Positions 1 through 5,254 of a stretch of 7,922 bases of DNA are shown one piece after another (the first letter of the stretch is position 1; every line of letters starts with the position of its first letter). Below the pieces are notes generated by a model. It saw nothing but the letters and a program-made list of their open reading frames with translations. It ran no database searches and was not told where the DNA came from. Position numbers and translations under genes: made by a program. This stretch comes from Actinomycetota bacterium (GTDB taxonomy: Bacteria > Actinomycetota > Acidimicrobiia > Spongiisociales > UBA11373): assembly GCA_030688105.1 (NCBI GenBank), contig JAUYIV010000078.1:1-7922 (forward strand). Direction: 5' to 3'.

Positions 1-1
1 G

Positions 2-349
2 CCTGTGGGGTTCCGCGTCAAGTATGCGGGTGAGGGATGGGAGCTCACCCTTGTCGCCTATCGAATCGACCTCCAGGTAGGTCGTCCCGAGGTCAGCGGG
101 ATCACCGTCGTGGCCACGTTCGCGAACATGACGTTCGCCAACACCTCCGGGTCCTGCGAGATCGAAATCTTGAAAGCGCCCTTCACGGTCATCGATGCAC
201 ACTGGTTGAGCGAGGGATCCGTGTACTACCAGGCCGAGGAGGCGACCGCCCGACTTTCGTGCCTCGACATGCTGGAACTCCGCACGCGAGAACCCCTGTC
301 CATAGAGGTGGCTTTCAGGCTGCCACCGAGCGGTCGGATCTGGCCCTGA
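2..349 (+). CDS. Unidentified protein, 3' part of gene (5' end outside window)
   Basis: The reading frame is open from the window's first bases to the TGA at 347-349, giving at least 115 residues. A GTG at 5 could be a start, but no ribosome binding site is visible because the edge is there, so I treat it as a truncated gene. The product alternates hydrophobic and polar residues (for example ITVVATFANMTFANTS), as in an all-beta sandwich, and contains two cysteines about 35 residues apart. It has no transmembrane stretch in the visible part. I recognise no family; an Ig-like or DUF4352-like extracellular beta domain is only a guess. Third-position G/C is roughly 80 percent, lower than in the genes further right, which may mean a less conserved or acquired gene. 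The competing frame at 37-357 is arginine/proline-rich and looks like a shadow. Confidence 0.5.
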   Translation, partial: PVGFRVKYAGEGWELTLVAYRIDLQVGRPEVSGITVVATFANMTFANTSGSCEIEILKAPFTVIDAHWLSEGSVYYQAEEATARLSCLDMLELRTREPLSIEVAFRLPPSGRIWP

Positions 350-404
350 ACGGATAGCTTCGAAGAGAAGGGCACGCATCTCCGCCCTCGGGAATGGCAC
401 AAAC

Positions 405-436
405 ATCTGAAATCTGAGATCTGACATCTGAGATCT
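405..436. repeat. Tandem 7-nt repeat ATCTGAN, about 4.6 copies
   Basis: Four consecutive heptamers of the form ATCTGA plus one variable base (A, G, C, G) lie at 405-411, 412-418, 419-425 and 426-432, followed by a partial ATCT at 433-436. Every second unit junction makes the palindrome AGATCT (417-422 and 431-436). The array is AT-richer than its surroundings. It lies just upstream of a possible -10 box (TACCTT, 459-464) for the four-cysteine protein gene. It could be a helically phased protein-binding site or a simple replication-slippage repeat; the sequence alone does not decide. Confidence 0.85.
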
Positions 437-458
437 AATTCCTGTCACACCCCCCCGA

Positions 459-464
459 TACCTT
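459..464 (+). promoter_or_regulatory. Possible -10 box for the four-cysteine protein gene
   Basis: TACCTT fits the actinobacterial TANNNT -10 pattern and lies 35 nt upstream of the GTG at 499. No convincing -35 is found at 16-18 nt spacing; TAATTC (436-441) is the best candidate. A run of seven C lies just upstream (450-456). This is a weak call based only on the -10 match and the AT-rich run TACCTTTT. Confidence 0.25.
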
Positions 465-483
465 TTCGCTCGGAAGGCGATCC

Positions 484-493
484 GAGGAGGAGG
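484..493 (+). promoter_or_regulatory. Ribosome binding site of the four-cysteine protein gene
   Basis: GAGGAGGAGG ends 5 nt before the GTG at 499. It is the strongest Shine-Dalgarno in the left half of the window and fixes the start. Its first bases (484-486) are also the right arm of a 6-bp hairpin, CTCGGA (469-474) with TCCGAG (481-486) and a 6-nt loop. Confidence 0.75.
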
Positions 494-498
494 CAATC

Positions 499-690
499 GT
501 GTTGATCGACTGCAACGAGTGCGTGATGGAGCACACCCCGGCGTGTCACGACTGCGTGGTGAGCCACCTGCTCGGGGACCTGCTGGGCCCGATCGAGGTG
601 GACCCCGAGCAAGCGGCGGCGCTCGAGGTGCTGGCGGACGCCGGGCTGGTGCCGACGCTCCGCATGGTCCGGCGCGCCGCCAACGACTGA
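499..690 (+). CDS. Small four-cysteine (zinc-knuckle-like) protein
   Basis: This 63-residue protein starts at GTG 499 behind a strong SD and ends at TGA 688-690. Its N-terminal third holds two CxxC pairs, C5-x2-C8 and C16-x2-C19, with H12 and H17 between or beside them, in an arrangement typical of a small zinc knuckle or ribbon. The rest is an acidic helix-forming stretch (about 33-50) followed by a basic tail ending in RMVRRAAND. There is no signal peptide or membrane segment, so it is probably cytosolic. I recall similar short Cys-rich proteins in Actinobacteria with the same Asp-Cys start and a C-terminal AGLVPTLR-like motif, but I cannot name the family or function. It stands alone: 149 nt of non-coding DNA precede it and 86 nt separate it from the next gene, which has its own promoter. 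Zinc binding is inferred from the cysteines; an Fe-S site is an alternative. Confidence 0.82.
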   Translation: MLIDCNECVMEHTPACHDCVVSHLLGDLLGPIEVDPEQAAALEVLADAGLVPTLRMVRRAAND

Positions 691-742
691 GAGAAGCCGC
701 GGTCGTAAGCCACCAGAGACACCACCGGTCGTCCTTGGCCAC

Positions 743-770
743 TTGTCGGCCGCTTCGCGTCTCCTACCCT
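743..770 (+). promoter_or_regulatory. Promoter of the queG-family operon, leaderless start predicted
   Basis: TTGTCG (743-748) and TACCCT (765-770) are separated by 16 nt and match the TTGACA / TANNNT pattern. The -10 ends 6 nt before the ATG at 777, so the predicted transcription start falls on or next to the A of the start codon. No Shine-Dalgarno precedes this ATG, which agrees with a leaderless mRNA. The same TACCCT hexamer is the predicted -10 of the hsp20 gene in this window. Confidence 0.6.
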
Positions 771-776
771 CGGCTC

Positions 777-1871
777 ATGGACCTCGCCGAGCGACTTCGA
801 GACCATGCCCGCGACCTCGGGCTCGCCGGCTTCGGATTCTGCGGCGTCGAGCCCTTCGACGACACCCGACGCCACCTCGACGAGGCGGTGGCGTCGGGAC
901 GGGCCGGAAAGCTGAGCTTCACTTTCTCCGATCCGGGTACCTCCACGGACGTGCGCCGGTCTTTCCCGTGGGCGCGTTCGCTCGTCGTGGCGGCGCATTC
1001 CTACGCGACCGGCTCCGGCAACCCCGGGCCGGCGGAGCCCGGGACGTCTCGCGTCGCCCGCTTCGCCGTGGACGACCACTACGCCCCGCTGCGGACCGCC
1101 CTCGGGGCGATCGCGGTGATGCTCCAATCCGCCGGCCATCGCGCCGAGGTCCTGGTCGACGACAACCGGCTCGTCGACAGGGCGGCCGCGGTCCGGGCCG
1201 GGGTGGGCTGGTGGGGCAAGAGCAGCATGGTCCTCGTCCCGGGCGCGGGGCCGTGGGTGCTGCTCGGCAGCGTGGTCACGGACGCCGATGTTCCGCCCGA
1301 CCCGGCGATGCGGCGTGACTGTGGCACCTGTGATGCCTGCATTCCGGCCTGCCCGACCGGAGCGATAGTGGCCCCCGGGATCTTGGACGCCAGGCGGTGC
1401 CTGGCGCATTGGGCCCAGGCCCCCGGCCCGATACCCACCGAGCTCCGGCAGGCGATGGGCGACCGGCTATACGGGTGCGATGACTGTCTGGAGGCATGTC
1501 CGCCGGGACACCGGGCCATCGGCAAGGGGCGCGGCACTACGGGTCGGGTCGAGCTGGTCCCATTGCTCGCCCTGGATGACCGGGCGCTCCGCGCCCGCTT
1601 CGAGCGGTTCTACGTGCCGCGCAACGATGTCCGGTACCTGCGGCGGAACGCACTCGTGGCCCTGGGCAACACCGGAGACACCGCCGCGGTCGAGGTGGCG
1701 GCGGGCTACGCCGGACATCCCGATCCACTGTTGCGCGCCCATGCATCGTGGGCGCTGGGGCGACTCGGGGGACCGACGGCCCGGGCGGCGCTCCGCATGG
1801 TCGAAGACATCGACCGCGATCCGGCGGTGGTCGCCGAGGCCACGGCGGCCCTCGCCGGTACGCTGAGCTGA
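777..1871 (+). CDS. queG: QueG-family epoxyqueuosine reductase-like cobalamin/[4Fe-4S] protein
   Basis: The 364-residue product (ATG 777, TGA 1869-1871) is full length for the QueG family, which in characterised members reduces epoxyqueuosine to queuosine in tRNA using cobalamin and two [4Fe-4S] clusters in the cytosol. An N-terminal cobalamin-binding region is followed by VDDN at 127-130, whose D128 aligns with the catalytic Asp, and by GWWGKSS (144-150). The ferredoxin motif is C182, C185, C188, C192-P, and the second cluster set is C208, C234, C237, C241-P. Residues about 285-360 form HEAT-like repeats (RRNALVALGNTGD, LLRAHASWALGRLG), as in known QueG. Variations: the usual VD[ST]GP after the catalytic Asp reads VDDNR, and the SYLTIE-like stretch after C208 reads LAHWAQ. 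These look like features of an actinobacterial subfamily, so the exact substrate is uncertain. It is the first gene of the train and its stop overlaps the next ATG by one base. Confidence 0.85.
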   Translation: MDLAERLRDHARDLGLAGFGFCGVEPFDDTRRHLDEAVASGRAGKLSFTFSDPGTSTDVRRSFPWARSLVVAAHSYATGSGNPGPAEPGTSRVARFAVDDHYAPLRTALGAIAVMLQSAGHRAEVLVDDNRLVDRAAAVRAGVGWWGKSSMVLVPGAGPWVLLGSVVTDADVPPDPAMRRDCGTCDACIPACPTGAIVAPGILDARRCLAHWAQAPGPIPTELRQAMGDRLYGCDDCLEACPPGHRAIGKGRGTTGRVELVPLLALDDRALRARFERFYVPRNDVRYLRRNALVALGNTGDTAAVEVAAGYAGHPDPLLRAHASWALGRLGGPTARAALRMVEDIDRDPAVVAEATAALAGTLS

Positions 1872-2626
1872 TGCTCCTCGTGTCGGATGTCCATGGGGCC
1901 TTCGACGCCCTGGCCCGAGTGGCCCGGATGGGGGAGCCGCTCCTGGTGCTGGGCGACTTCCTCAACTTCGTCGATTACCGGACCATGGAGGGCATGCTCG
2001 CCGATGTCGCCGGGCGCGAGTTTGTCGTCCGGCTCACGGAGCTGCGCGAGCGGGGCGAGCACGAGGCCGCCCGCGGCCTGTGGAGGGAGTTCGCCAGGGG
2101 CCGGGAGGACGAGATCCGGCGCTGCTACGACGAGAAGATCGTCGTCGACTACGGAAGGGCACGGGAGGCGCTTCGGGGATGCGAGTCGTATGTGATCTAC
2201 GGAAACGTCGACCGGCCCGACGTCCTTAGAGAGATGCTGCCCGAAGGGTCACGGTTCGCCGACGGGGAGGTGGTCGAGATCGAAGGAATCCGCGTCGGCT
2301 TCGCCGGCGGGGGGATCGCTTCGATAGGGGTACCCGGCGAGATCGAGGAGGACGCCATGGCGAGCAAGCTGGCGAGCCTGGGTCCGGTCGACGTGCTGTG
2401 CACCCACGTGGCACCGGCGGTGCGTCCCCTGAGCCGGGACGTGGTCGGCGGCCGCCTCAAGGAATCGCCCGCCGTGCTCGACTATCTCCTCGAGCACCGG
2501 CCGCGTTGGCACTACTTCGGAGACATCCACCAGCCCCAGGCGACGACATGGCGAGTCGGCGACACCAACTGCGTAAATGTCGGGTACTTCCGGGCCACCC
2601 GCCGTCCGGTGCGGCATGCTGCCTGA
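1871..2626 (+). CDS. YfcE-like metallophosphoesterase
   Basis: A 251-residue calcineurin-like phosphoesterase starting at ATG 1871 inside the TGATG overlap with the queG-like gene, so it is probably translated by coupling; no SD is visible. The dinuclear metal motifs are in order: D6-V-H8, G28-D29-x2-N32, G111-N112-V-D114, T178-H179 and G217-D218-I-H220. The sequence GNVD rather than GNHD matches the YfcE/MJ0936-type branch, which hydrolyses phosphodiesters. The first His of the final GHxH is Asp (GDIH). Residues about 36-105 are a mostly helical, charged insertion between the second and third motifs, longer than in the minimal fold, which may form a cap over the active site or bind a partner. 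The substrate cannot be told. The downstream methyltransferase overlaps its 3' end. Confidence 0.85.
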   Translation: MLLVSDVHGAFDALARVARMGEPLLVLGDFLNFVDYRTMEGMLADVAGREFVVRLTELRERGEHEAARGLWREFARGREDEIRRCYDEKIVVDYGRAREALRGCESYVIYGNVDRPDVLREMLPEGSRFADGEVVEIEGIRVGFAGGGIASIGVPGEIEEDAMASKLASLGPVDVLCTHVAPAVRPLSRDVVGGRLKESPAVLDYLLEHRPRWHYFGDIHQPQATTWRVGDTNCVNVGYFRATRRPVRHAA

Positions 2627-3383
2627 CCAGAGGGGCTGTTGGATCGACCTCGATCGCCTCGCCAGCGGTTACGAGCACCGCCCGCCAGGCCCGGACGACA
2701 TCGCCCGGGCGGAGACCGCGGCCGATGCCGCGTCGCTCGGGCTGGGGGATGTCGCCGTCGACGTAGGCGGGGGAAAAGGTGCGCACGCCGCCGTATTCGC
2801 GGGGCGGGGGGCGATGGCCGTCGTGGTGGATCGGTCGCCGGCGATGGCCGTCGCCAGCCGGAGGCGCGGCGTGACGGCAGTGGTGGGCGACGGTGGGCGG
2901 CTGCCCCTTCGCGGGAGCGTGGCACGCCTCGTGTACTTCCATCTGTCGATCCATCACGGAGATGCCGGCGCGATGCTCGCCGAGGCATGGCGGGTGGCTG
3001 TCCCCGGGGGGGTGGTCTGGGTCTGGACTCTCACCCACGAACACCACCGGACCTCCTTGCTGGCGCAGTGGTTCCCGAGGATTGCCGCGATCGACGAGCG
3101 CCGCTTCCCGCACCCCAACCGGATGGCGGCCGACATGGATCGGATCGGGCTGGAGTTGTTGCCCGGTGAAGTGCGCGAGGAACGGGTTCAGCGGTCGGCG
3201 GCGGACTGGGAAGCCGCGGTTCGTGCAGGGTTCGTCAGCACCCTCCAACTTCTGACCAGCACCGAGATCGAAGCGGGTCTCGCTCGGTTTCGAGCGGCAC
3301 ATCCGGATCCGACGGAGCTGTTGGAGTACGGGCTCCGGTTCCGCAGCGTGGCCGCCCGGAAGCCAACCACCCGCCATCGCTAG
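2616..3383 (+). CDS. Class I SAM-dependent methyltransferase (type 11-like)
   Basis: With the ATG at 2616 the product has 255 residues and overlaps the phosphoesterase gene by 11 nt. An in-frame ATG at 2577 would add 13 low-complexity residues and make a 50-nt overlap, so I prefer 2616; neither has an SD. SAM-binding motifs are visible: motif I VDVGGGKG (48-55), the acidic residue ending beta-2 at D72 (VVVDRSPAM), GDGGRLPL (91-98), and the post-I region LSIHHGDAGAMLAEAWRVAVPGG (split: 110-119 and 120-132), typical of methyltransferase family 11. Residues about 145-250 form a C-terminal extension rich in basic and aromatic residues (TSLLAQWFPRIAAIDERRFP) that probably carries substrate specificity. 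The substrate is unknown; a small molecule or lipid is more likely than DNA or rRNA given the fold class, but this is inference. Ends at TAG 3381-3383. Confidence 0.8.
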   Translation: MLPDQRGCWIDLDRLASGYEHRPPGPDDIARAETAADAASLGLGDVAVDVGGGKGAHAAVFAGRGAMAVVVDRSPAMAVASRRRGVTAVVGDGGRLPLRGSVARLVYFHLSIHHGDAGAMLAEAWRVAVPGGVVWVWTLTHEHHRTSLLAQWFPRIAAIDERRFPHPNRMAADMDRIGLELLPGEVREERVQRSAADWEAAVRAGFVSTLQLLTSTEIEAGLARFRAAHPDPTELLEYGLRFRSVAARKPTTRHR

Positions 3384-3386
3384 TGT
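3381..3386 (+). promoter_or_regulatory. Possible -10 box for leaderless SRPBCC transcript
   Basis: TAGTGT fits TANNNT and ends 7 nt before the GTG at 3394, the spacing expected when transcription starts at the start codon. It contains the stop codon of the upstream methyltransferase gene. The GTG has no SD. No good -35 is present at 16-18 nt (around 3359-3364), so an internal promoter is possible but not proven. Confidence 0.35.
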
Positions 3387-3393
3387 CGCGTCC

Positions 3394-3843
3394 GTGGAAG
3401 GAACCGTTCGATCGACCGAGGCGTCGGCATCACCGGAGCAGGTGTTCGCCGTTGCCGTCGACCTCCCGGCGTACCCGGAATGGGCCACCGGCGTCTCCGC
3501 CGTCGAGGTGCTGGCGACCGACGAGTCGGGTCGACCCACCCGCGCCCGTTTCGAGGTGGACGGCTACATCAAGAAGATCTCGTACGAGCTCGAGTACGAG
3601 TACGACGAGCCCCACCGGATGTCGTGGCGGGCGGTGCCCGGCAGCGACATCAAGGACATGGAGGGCTACTACGAGTTCAAGCCCCGAGACGAGGGCGGCA
3701 CCGACATCGTCTATGCCCTCCGCGTCGAACCGGCGTTCGTGGTGCCGGGTTTCCTTCGCCGGCAGGCCGAGAAGCAGATCGTCCAGGCGGCCCTCCGGGG
3801 ACTGCGGCGCCGCGCCGACGAGATGGCGGAGGCCGGCGAATGA
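3394..3843 (+). CDS. SRPBCC (START-like, polyketide cyclase/COQ10-type) protein
   Basis: A 149-residue protein from GTG 3394 to TGA 3841-3843. The opening pattern EGTVRSTEASASPEQVFAV followed by DLPAYPEW (23-30) is the classic start of the SRPBCC fold, in which a curved beta-sheet and a long C-terminal helix enclose a hydrophobic ligand pocket. The strand series ARFEVDGYIKKISYELEYEY (51-70) and MSWRAVPGSDIKDMEGYYEF (76-95) and a basic C-terminal helix (about 120-147) complete it. There is no catalytic motif; such proteins bind lipids, quinones or polyketides. Its stop overlaps the ArsA-like gene in an ATGA, so the two are almost certainly co-translated. I recall this SRPBCC plus ArsA-like pair as conserved in Actinobacteria, including mycobacteria (Rv2185c/Rv2184c), which supports a joint function. 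The ligand is unknown. Confidence 0.85.
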   Translation: MEGTVRSTEASASPEQVFAVAVDLPAYPEWATGVSAVEVLATDESGRPTRARFEVDGYIKKISYELEYEYDEPHRMSWRAVPGSDIKDMEGYYEFKPRDEGGTDIVYALRVEPAFVVPGFLRRQAEKQIVQAALRGLRRRADEMAEAGE

Positions 3844-5012
3844 GGGTCCTGCTCATCACCGGCAAGGGAGGGGTGGGCAAGACGACCGTATCGGCGGCGA
3901 CCGCCCTGCGCGCCGCCGACCTCGGTCACCGCACCCTGGTCATGTCCACCGACCCCGCCCACAGCCTGAGCGATGCGTTCGGGGTGCCCCTCGGCGACGA
4001 GCCCACCCCGGTGGCCGACCGCCTCTCCGGCCAGCAGATCGATGCCCAGCGCCGGCTCGAGAGCCATTGGGGGACGGTGCGCGACTACCTCGCCGAGCTG
4101 TTCGACTGGGGCGGGGCCGACGGCATCGCCGCCGAGGAGCTGGTCGTGTTCCCCGGCATGGACGAGTTGTTCGCCCTCGCCGAGGTCCAGGATCACGTTG
4201 CCGCCGGAGAGTACGACGTCATCGTCGTCGACTGCGCCCCGACGGCGGAGACTCTCCGGCTGCTCAGCCTTCCCGATGCCCTCGGGTGGTACATGGAGAA
4301 GCTGTTCCCGCTGGAGCGGCGGGTGGCCAGAGTCGTCCGCCCGGTGCTCTCCCGGGTGATGTCACTGCCTCTGCCCGGCGACGACGTCTTCAAGGCGGGT
4401 GAGGGCTTCTACGGTCGCATCGAGGGAGTGCGCCGGGTCCTCATCGACCCCGAAATCACCAGCGCTCGCCTCGTGATGAACCTCGAGAAGATGGTGGTGG
4501 CAGAGGCGAGGCGGACCTACACCTACCTCGGATTGTTCGGCTACTCCGTCGACGCCGCCATCGTGAATCGGATCATCCCCGACGCGGTCACCGACCCCTA
4601 CTTCAAGCGGTGGCGTGAGGTGCAGGCGGAGCACCTGGAGACGGTGGAGGACGCCTTCGCCGACCTGTCGCTGCTGCGACTCCGTCTCTTCGACGAGGAG
4701 ATGGTCGGCATCGACAAACTGAGGATTCTCGCCGAGGAGCTGTACCAGCACCTCGACCCCACGGACCGGCTGGCCACGAACACCCCCTTCCGGGTCTTCG
4801 AGGACGGGCACGAGGTGGTGCTCGGGTTGTTCCTGCCCTTCGCCGAGAAGGGAGAGATCGACGTGATGCGTCACGGCGACGAGATCTACATCACGGTCGG
4901 GCCGTACCGCCGGTCACTGGTGCTGCCCGACTCGCTGCGCCGTCGCGAAATCAGCGGGGCGAAGCTTGTCGAGCGAGAGCTCTGGGTGCGCTTCGGAGTG
5001 TTCGATGGATGA
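3840..5012 (+). CDS. ArsA/GET3-type ATPase with C-terminal HSP20-like domain
   Basis: A 390-residue protein starting at ATG 3840, with SD GGAGG (3828-3832) 7 nt upstream. The deviant Walker A is GKGGVGKTT (8-16), with STDPAHSLSDAFG (36-48) and VVDCAPTAETLRLLSLP (129-145) as the switch and signature regions of the ArsA/GET3 family; this family works as dimers that couple ATP hydrolysis to handling a metalloid or a hydrophobic client. The only cysteine is C132, so neither the three-Cys arsenite site of ArsA nor the GET3 zinc CxxC is present; an arsenite pump role is unlikely. Residues about 150-205 are the hydrophobic, methionine-containing helical insert, a candidate client groove. Residues about 317-386 form a beta-rich domain (FRVFEDGHEVVLGLFLPF, then RRSLVLPDSL and ELWVRFGVF) matching the HSP20-like domain known at the end of some ArsA proteins. 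No arsenic genes are nearby. It overlaps the next small gene by 8 nt. Confidence 0.88.
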   Translation: MRVLLITGKGGVGKTTVSAATALRAADLGHRTLVMSTDPAHSLSDAFGVPLGDEPTPVADRLSGQQIDAQRRLESHWGTVRDYLAELFDWGGADGIAAEELVVFPGMDELFALAEVQDHVAAGEYDVIVVDCAPTAETLRLLSLPDALGWYMEKLFPLERRVARVVRPVLSRVMSLPLPGDDVFKAGEGFYGRIEGVRRVLIDPEITSARLVMNLEKMVVAEARRTYTYLGLFGYSVDAAIVNRIIPDAVTDPYFKRWREVQAEHLETVEDAFADLSLLRLRLFDEEMVGIDKLRILAEELYQHLDPTDRLATNTPFRVFEDGHEVVLGLFLPFAEKGEIDVMRHGDEIYITVGPYRRSLVLPDSLRRREISGAKLVERELWVRFGVFDG

Positions 5013-5190
5013 GCCACAGGAGCTCAGCGAGGCGGCTCGTCGCGGGCTGCAACGCGCCGGGGTCCATCTGATGAAGGCCGCGATCGAGGTGGTCGCCGGG
5101 CTGAGCGCCTTCCTGGAGGAGATGGGGAAAGTCGGCGACGACGAGCGCCGCGGCGACGCAGAGGGCCCGCAGCATATCGACGTCGAGTAG
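5005..5190 (+). CDS. Small helical protein downstream of the ArsA-like ATPase
   Basis: A 61-residue protein starting at ATG 5005 with GGAG (4995-4998) 6 nt upstream, overlapping the ATPase gene by 8 nt and ending at TAG 5188-5190. An upstream in-frame GTG at 4966 would overlap far more and lacks a better SD. A basic N-terminal helix (ARRGLQRAG, 11-19) leads into a hydrophobic or amphipathic helix HLMKAAIEVVAGLSAFLEEM (21-40), then a charged, probably disordered tail (41-61). It has no cysteine and no recognised domain. The hydrophobic segment is short and interrupted by K24, E28 and E38/E39, which suggests surface membrane association or helix packing rather than a true transmembrane span. 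Its position as the last gene of the SRPBCC-ArsA train suggests a cofactor, client or regulator of the ATPase; this is inference. Confidence 0.72.
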   Translation: MDEPQELSEAARRGLQRAGVHLMKAAIEVVAGLSAFLEEMGKVGDDERRGDAEGPQHIDVE

Positions 5191-5195
5191 CGGCG

Positions 5196-5233
5196 GAGCC
5201 TCGAGCACCCTCTCAGCAGGGCACTCGAGGCTC
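5196..5233. terminator. Inverted repeat between convergent genes, probable bidirectional terminator
   Basis: GAGCCTCGAG (5196-5205) is perfectly complementary to CTCGAGGCTC (5224-5233). After a 2x2 internal loop the stem continues for 4 bp (5208-5211 with 5218-5221) around a 6-nt loop. It lies 5 nt after the stop of the 61-residue protein gene and 21 nt beyond the stop of the convergent hsp20 gene, exactly where both transcripts should end. There is no T run on either strand, so it would be a U-less hairpin terminator of the sort common in high-GC Gram-positives, or an mRNA 3'-end stabiliser. Confidence 0.65.
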
Positions 5234-5254
5234 ACTCATCGCGTGACCGTCGGC

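Noticed and set aside
405..436. CRISPR array
   Set aside because: The repeat unit is 7 nt with a single variable base and no spacers; no cas genes are present.
546..1409. Long open frame on the minus strand opposite the QueG-like gene
   Set aside because: Its translation is Arg/Gly/Pro/His-rich with no domain, and it lies entirely opposite a gene with clear cluster motifs; it is a GC-rich shadow.
2457..3539. 360-codon open frame on the minus strand
   Set aside because: It spans three recognisable plus-strand genes, has low-complexity composition and no SD; it is antisense to methyltransferase motifs.
3840..5012. Arsenite-pump ATPase (arsA) in an arsenic resistance operon
   Set aside because: The protein has only one cysteine, lacks the metalloid-binding triad and has no arsB, arsC, arsD or arsR nearby; the neighbours point to another role.
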